64,000 nt of DNA, taken from positions 88,409-152,408 of the forward strand of contig MNCI01030017.1 of assembly GCA_015680685.1 (NCBI GenBank). Direction: 5' to 3'. A model generated the notes under the pieces. It did not search any database. It was not told the origin of the DNA and saw only the letters and a program-made list of their open reading frames with translations. This stretch comes from Gnetum montanum (taxonomy: Eukaryota; Streptophyta; Gnetopsida; Gnetales; Gnetaceae). The translations under genes were made by a program, and so were the position numbers. This document shows, one piece after another, positions 58,380-64,000 of this stretch. Position 1 is the first letter of the stretch; each line of letters opens with the position of its first letter.

Positions 58380-60074
58380 TATATGACTAATTACTTATGT
58401 GAAAATTTTAAAGTGAGAGTTCAATTGTTTATGCCCAAACTTACCATAATAATAACATTTAATTTTTATTACGTTGCTAGCATGATCAAACCTTGGAGTG
58501 CAATTCATCTTGGATAAAGTGTTTGAAGATGTGTTGATTTGTTATTGACTTCCATGTCCACTTTTGTGATGTGGATCTCTTCCTTATTCTAAAACCATTC
58601 AAAGCAACTCCTTCCCTTTAACAAGTGTCTCATTTACAAGCTTTGTATTTACAAGATCTCTTATAATTTGCTCATAAGATGATGTTCATTTTTTATTCTC
58701 AGTCTTTAGGTCTATTTTTTTTTTGTAAAAGATTCAAGTAGTTTTGACTAAGTTAGGACAACTCTAAATCTTTATCATTTAAGGCATTTTTCAATTTAAT
58801 GCATAGATTTTGAAAGGATAAAATCTCATTGCATAGTAAATCATATCTTTCTTCAATGGTTCCTTTAGGTTCTTCAATTTCCATTATTGGATCATCATAA
58901 GCAAGAGCATGCATATAAGATGTGATTTTGTTATAGTGTCATCAACTTCTTTCTCACTTTATTCATCACCATAGCTAGTGTAGAAATTTTTCTTTTTCGA
59001 ATTAGCTTCTAATTGGTCCCTCTTTGAAAACCTACTAACGCTTGGACATTTGGAGGCCACATGATCTCTTCCATCACAAATCTAACATTCTATAGAGGAT
59101 GCATCAAGATATGAATTTTTAAAATTCTTACCTCTTTCTTTACGTTTAGTGTTAGGTCGATTAAAGCTTTTGCCTTTTCTTGCAAGTAATCTTTGTACTC
59201 TCCTTGACAAGAGAGCCAATTCATCTTTGTTTTTAGCTTTATGGTTAGTTGGCTTCTTTTCCTTTGATGAAGATTTGAGGATAATGAGCTTTTCCTTGAT
59301 TGCACCTTTGCTAATGAGGTTCATCTCATAGGCAATAAGTGCACTTTGTAGTTTTTCAAATTTTAGGACTAAAAATTCTCTCATTTTCTCCATGGTTGTT
59401 ACCTTAGGTTTAAATTTAGGTTGCAAGATTCTTACCATCTTTATGGTAACATCACTTTCTAGTAGAACCTTACCCATACCTCTGATTGCTACAATAAGAT
59501 TGTTGGCTCTTGAGAACTAGTCTTTAATCCTCTCTCCTTCTCTTGTTTTTAACTTATTGTATTCACTTTGCAACACTAGAAGCTTTGATTATTTTACAAC
59601 TAATGTGCCTTCATAGGTTGCTTATAATGTTTCCCAAATTTCTTTAGCAGTCTTACACCCAGCTACTCTATTAAATTCAGATTTTCTTAAAGCATAACAA
59701 AGACAATTCTTTACTTTAGAATCAAATATGAACTTATCTCTTTCATCTTGTGTCCATTTGCTTCTTGGCTTGGTAGGTGATGTGTTGTTGTCAATGGGTG
59801 GCGTGTAGCCTTCAAGAATATATTCGCAGACTTCGAACTTGATAGATTCAAAGAATCCATGCATTCTAGCCTTCCAATAGATGAAGTTAATCCCAACAAA
59901 CATATGAGGCTCGGTAGGTGATGTGTTGTTGTTGATGGATGGCGTGTAACCTTCAAGAATAAATTCGTAGACTTTGAACTCCATAGATTCAAAGAATCCA
60001 TGCATTCTAGCTTTCCAATACATGAAGTCAATCCCAACAAACATATGAGGCTTGGTATAGGATCTCCATTCCAT
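58380..60074 (-). pseudogene. Ty1/Copia gag (UBN2 type) with zinc-knuckle relics
   Basis: Starts with ATG at 60074 (MEWRSYTKPHMFVGIDFMYW), followed by KARMHGFFES, the N-terminal gag of plant Copia elements. The second part is at 59477-59082 (EMNLISKGAIKEK; DELALLSRRVQRLLARKGKS) and runs into a CCHC knuckle, C-stop-IC-DGRDHVASKC near 59030-59095. A weaker knuckle (YYYGKFGHKQL) follows near 58450. Stops and a frame change break it. The 47-codon N-terminal segment is duplicated. Protease, integrase and RT of this element are absent, because the Gypsy relic begins below about 58 kb. Confidence 0.75.
59770..60051 (-). repeat. 141-bp in-frame tandem duplication within Copia gag
   Basis: Units 59770-59910 and 59911-60051 are each 141 bp (47 codons), so the reading frame is kept. 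Both encode PHMFVGI(N/D)F, YWKARMHGFFES and YILEGYTP-type sequences with scattered substitutions. Confidence 0.9.
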
Positions 60075-60108
60075 TATTTACTCTTGAGATGTTAAGCACG
60101 AAGTAGAG

Positions 60109-60128
60109 AGTACTAGGATCTAATACCA
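60109..60128 (-). promoter_or_regulatory. Primer binding site, initiator tRNA-Met type
   Basis: On the minus strand TGGTATTAGATCCTAGTACT matches the usual Copia primer site TGGTATCAGAGCC with C-to-T and G-to-A type changes. It lies 35 bases upstream of the gag start and 5 bases from the probable LTR end. Confidence 0.7.
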
Positions 60129-60133
60129 CTTTA

Positions 60134-61257
60134 TGATCAAGAACTTAGAAGGGGAGTTGAATAAGTTCCCAAATTATACAACCAAGACTACCAAAATGAC
60201 ATACCAATTTTTACGTAGTTCCCCAATTAAACAACCAAGACCACCAAAACCACACACCAATTTTTACATGGTTTCCTAACTTGTGTACTTCCACAGTCAG
60301 AGGGTAGAATCTTTGCAAACATCTAGACTTTGTTCCTAAGAATAATGTGGTTTCAAGGATACCACAACCTTTATAAATTTTAAGCTTCACTTAGAGTGTT
60401 TTCTCACTAAATAAACACTCAACCTCACAAGGTTCCAACAAGCTTAAAATATGATTTAAAGGATCCCATAACCTTTATAAAATATGAGCTCCGCACTGGA
60501 GTGTTTCGTCATTGTGACCACACTCAACCCTGTAAGGTCCTAACAAGCTCAACAAAGATGTCTTCTCACAAGAAGCACATCATCCTTGTAGGGCTACAAA
60601 TGGAAGAAAAGAATCAAGGAGAGAATGTAACTTAATTTATAAATTCCTTGCAATGAAGCTCTTAATACATACAACAAATCACAAAAGATAAGAACAATGA
60701 GGAACATAGCAAAAGCACTTGATGTAGACAATGATTGGTATCCTAATGAATAATGCTTTTACATTTTCCAAAAATTCCACTTTGTTTTATAGCCTTTAAG
60801 TTTTCAAAAACTCCTTGAAATTTGTGCAATTGCTAAGAAATGACTAATTGGGATGTTCATTTGAGATTGAGATGTCTATCTAAAAACTACTTCAATTCTA
60901 GTGGGATGTCTATTTGAATATTGAGATTTCTTAGTTGGGATGTCCCAACATGATGTTTGCTATTTGTTTGGGACGTTTGGCCTATAAGTGAACTTTATGC
61001 TCTAAAGTAGTCCTTTGACATTTTGACAGCTTGGTAGACCTTGGAACATCTTTATTTGGCTTGTAGACTCCATTTTCATCCTAGGTCTCATCTTGTCATC
61101 CCAGCTCTTATTTTGTCACCCCAATTTAGCTCTCATTTCATTTTCACAACTCTCAATTTTTTCATTTTAATTAGCTTGTTAACTTAGCCCTATAAGATTA
61201 CAAGCACAACTCTACATTCTTCATTTTCTAATGTTTTAACATACCAAAAGGTCAACA
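60134..61257 (-). repeat. Probable 5' LTR of the Copia element
   Basis: The end next to the primer site reads GTTCTTGATCA on the minus strand. The proposed start at 61257, TGTTGACCTTTTGGTATG, fits the TGTTG start common in Copia LTRs. Inside are short duplications (AACCAAGACYACCAAAA near 60180 and 60235). The partner LTR is not in the window, so the start is unverified. Confidence 0.5.
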
Positions 61258-61439
61258 AATGATTATTGGCCTTACAGAGTAGACTTTAGTTCTTTTCAAA
61301 AATATGTTTGTCCTGCATAGAAAACTTACGATCAAGTACTTTTTATACAACTTTATTACAGTTGTTCATATCTTTCTTCTTAGCATTACAGCTTTTCAGA
61401 GGATCTTCCCTTCCTTTCTAAGAAATTGGATCATGTTTA

Positions 61440-62289
61440 TGATTGACACTTTAGATGGACCTTGATAAAGTCCAAAATTTATCAATAACGATATCGTATC
61501 TATGATGTCATAGATACATTATTATATAAATGATATTGCGAGGTGCATGCTAGCCTATAAAAGCAACACTTAGGCACACGAATCCACAATAGATTTGATA
61601 ACATAGTAGCAAAACTCTTTCAATTTATTTTCATGATTTTAGCTTTCACTACTTAGTAGTGTGTGCTTGCAATGTGATGTTAAGTGATTGATTAGAGTCT
61701 TTATTTGAGTGTGATGTACTTGGACACATTGCATCACCAAAATAAAGATTGAAGTCTTTATTTTTGTTTTCATTTAGTTTAATGTTTATTGTTTTCATAG
61801 TTACTGATCTACTTTCAATGCACTTTACTATTCCTATTGTTAAGCGGTATGAGTATGATTGATCTTGAGCACTTAAGTGTAGCTACTTGGTAACCCAATA
61901 GTACTATCACTTGGTATGCCTAGTAGTGTGATATTTGGTGATTCTAATAGTAGTTGCACGGAGTCCAAGGTGTGAACAGAAGGTCAGGACTGGCTACTCA
62001 TTGCATAGGCTAGATTAGATTCGTTTACTATCACTTATATTTAAAAACTATTCCATTTACTTTATGTTCAGTAGGTGTAATATGGCCAATACAACATCGT
62101 CTATCATCTACCTCATCATGAGCTGAACCATACACATTGTATTTACTTGCTAAAATGGAAAGACAATGATCATGAACTCTAACCAATTACTTGCATAGTC
62201 ACATCATCTTATCTATAGAATTTGATTGAGATTATGTGTGAACACTTGTATCTTGTATGGTTGGGTGTTGGATACTCCACCACTCATCA
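61440..62289 (+). repeat. 5' LTR, family L, plus-strand copy
   Basis: It ends CCACCACTCATCA at 62289, exactly like the minus-strand family members. It contains ACGATATCGT-type dyads near 61490, TATA motifs (TTATATAAATG near 61530 and GCCTATAAAAGCAAC near 61553), and the minisatellite as CTTGGTAACCCAATAG and relatives near 61885-61950. The start TGATTGACAC at 61440 is inferred from alignment with the copy at 38600. Few CpG sites remain, so it is an old copy. Confidence 0.75.
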
Positions 62290-62290
62290 T

Positions 62291-62309
62291 TGGCACTATT
62301 GCTAGGGAC
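62291..62309 (+). promoter_or_regulatory. Primer binding site, tRNA-Asp type (decayed)
   Basis: TGGCACTATTGCTAGGGAC follows the LTR end after one base and matches the site at 54-74 apart from C-to-T type changes. The next 60 bases are homologous to the leader next to the family-A repeat at 49.7 kb. Confidence 0.75.
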
Positions 62310-62427
62310 AAGTCAATGTTATGCTAAGTAATGGATTTTCCAAAGTTAGTTGTATCCAAAACTTAAAGTCAAATCTAACAAGTATAAGTAAAGCACACTT
62401 TTAACTCAAACTGTCTAAAATTATAAT

Positions 62428-64000
62428 ATGGCTTCACATAATGACCAGCAATCACTTGCTAAGGAGACAAGAAGAAGCAGTGATAGAATTGTTGATGAAG
62501 AAGAATGGGGAATGCCAATGTAGACATGAATCACTTATGCTCACATTGATCTGTACAATCCAAACTTTACTTTCATCTTCCATCAAGACAAGAAAATGAG
62601 ATGGAGAGACATACAAGGCAACATAGTCCTACCTTTAGAATGTGCAATGCTAAACATGCTACAAATTGTTGTAAAGGGAATGCATTTGGACCAGATTTAG
62701 GAAGGGTATCATGTTACTCAATACATGACTAGACCCTATGAACCCACAAAGAAGCAGATGAATAGAGATGCTGCCATGGAGATCAAACATATACATAGCA
62801 AAGGAAAGTAGACTAACACTTTTGTTGTTATAGAAGAACTTGATGTTAATCAATTCATTTCAAAACAACTCCACCAAAATCACAAGGAGCCTTCAAAGAA
62901 ACTTATTATCAAACTAGAGGAACCTATCAAAGTCTAACTTCATTATACTCTGGTAGAGACACATAAGGATGAGGCTATTGACTCAAGATACAAGCAAGAC
63001 TCTAGGCCAAGGAATCCTATCTACCAACACCAAAGGAAAACCAACCAACACCATTCTCCTACCATCTCATCCACCTCATTACAATTGTTGGAGGACTTTG
63101 ATAGGAGAAGACACAAGTATAGGAACTTTGATAGGGAAGAAGGCAAACTCATGGCCATCATGACAAATATTCAAGGTACTTTGATTTAGAAGATAAAGTG
63201 TATGAATGAAGAAGAAGAAGAGGTAGATAAAAAGGATCAAGAGAGGCATAAGCATAGAAGAGGTCATCACTACAACAAAGCATACAAACCCAATCATGAT
63301 GATGAACCCTTCATGGCAAGCCAAAGCATGTTCAATATTGAGGAGGTTGTCTACATACTAACCAAGCATATGAGAGATAGCCTATCAAATGGCTAGATAT
63401 GAATAATATGCCACGATTTGAAGGTGGTTACAACATTGACCCCTAGCATCACCTTCAAGCATTTCACAATTCTTGTGCCCTTTAAAACATAGAGAGTGAT
63501 TGGAAAAATTAAAGCTATTTCCTAGAACACTTGTGAAGGCAGCAAAAAGTTGGCATAGGTCACTAGAACCTAAATCCATCAGATGCTAGAGTACCATGCT
63601 TGAAATATTTAATGATAAATATCATACCTATTCACAAGTGTCAAATCTAAGAAAATAAATCTAGAACTAGAAATAAGTGGCTCATGAAACCCTTGATGCA
63701 GTAATGGGAAAATATTATTCACTGTTACACAAATGCCTAGGCCACCGATTTTCATCAAAGGAACAGATTAGGCACATCATAGATGGGCTAAGAGGTAAAA
63801 CTAGAGAGACCCTTGGGATTTATGCTTAGGAAAGATTATCAGAACTGACCATCCATCATGTTCAAACACTGATCACTCAAGTGACAAAAGAAGAAGGTGA
63901 ACTTAGAAAAAGAGAATTAGCTAAAGAGTACAAGAAGCATCCATCAATAAGAAAGAGAGATGCACATGTGTGTGATACCCAAGAGAAAGAAACCTTGGAC
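62428..64000 (+). pseudogene. Gag of a family-L element, running off the right edge
   Basis: Begins with ATG at 62428 (MASHNDQQSLAKETRRSSDR) and is homologous to the gag at 49619, sharing ITYAHIDLYNPNFTFIFHQD and WRDIQGNI. Stops occur soon after (62521) and repeatedly later. Further on come a basic KDQERHKHRRGHHYNKAYKP stretch, the gag core near 63545-63640 (SWHRSLEPKSI; IFNDKYHTY), and ETLDAVMGKYYSLLHKCLGH with IIDGLRGKTRETL near 63690-63830. The coding region continues past 64000. It is a pseudogene in its visible part. Confidence 0.7.

Overview
The window looks like nuclear DNA of a seed plant, most likely a gymnosperm (conifer type). Reasons: one multi-exon plant gene with canonical GT/AG introns sits in AT-rich, repeat-dense DNA. 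The repeats are Ty3/Gypsy LTR retrotransposons primed by tRNA-Asp, a Copia gag, LINE 3' ends, tRNA-derived SINEs and a decayed Penelope-like element (PLE). PLEs are rare in plants and have been described in conifers. No bacterial-type gene, rRNA, CRISPR array or intact tRNA gene is visible. The lineage call is an inference.

Layout. 1-899 is the 5' end of a minus-strand LTR element that leaves the window to the left. 2762-9329 (minus) is the only gene I consider intact: a 14-exon, roughly 1,045-residue membrane-anchored GT4-type glycosyltransferase. 9.3-12.3 kb is its GC-richer 5' flank with three unexplained open frames. 12.5-16.1 kb holds tRNA-derived SINEs around a broken PLE reverse transcriptase. 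17.6-18.6 kb is a pyrimidine-skewed GC-rich block behind a TATA box, followed by a LINE 3' end and tandem repeats. 21.8-36.3 kb is a pile of minus-strand Gypsy debris: gag, coiled-coil relics, a degenerate hairpin satellite, and a pol in which an extra RNase H precedes the RT. A solo LTR with perfect 5-bp target duplications interrupts it.

37.95-50.45 kb reads as one 12.5-kb minus-strand element flanked by about 0.65-kb direct repeats. It has gag and protease but no recognisable RT or integrase, plus a coiled-coil frame with its own promoter-like and splice-like signals. Later insertions split it: a solo LTR inside its 3' repeat, a LINE, and another solo LTR. 50.7-52.4 kb is a CpG-rich promoter or LTR with a series of near-perfect hairpins upstream of a TATA box. 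53.3-57.7 kb is a second Gypsy relic that again has the extra RNase H upstream of RT. 58.4-61.26 kb is the 5' part of a Copia element. 61.44-64.0 kb is a plus-strand element of the same LTR family as the left edge, leaving the window on the right.

Five LTR copies of one family (76-899, 25444-26458, 38600-39642, 46562-47421, 61440-62289) tie the window together. They share an end motif, an internal minisatellite and GATATC-type dyads upstream of a TATA box. Almost all element coding regions carry stops or frameshifts. The strongest candidates for something not well described are the repeated RNase H-before-RT order, the two hairpin-based repeat arrays, and the PLE/SINE nest. I found no convincing new host system.
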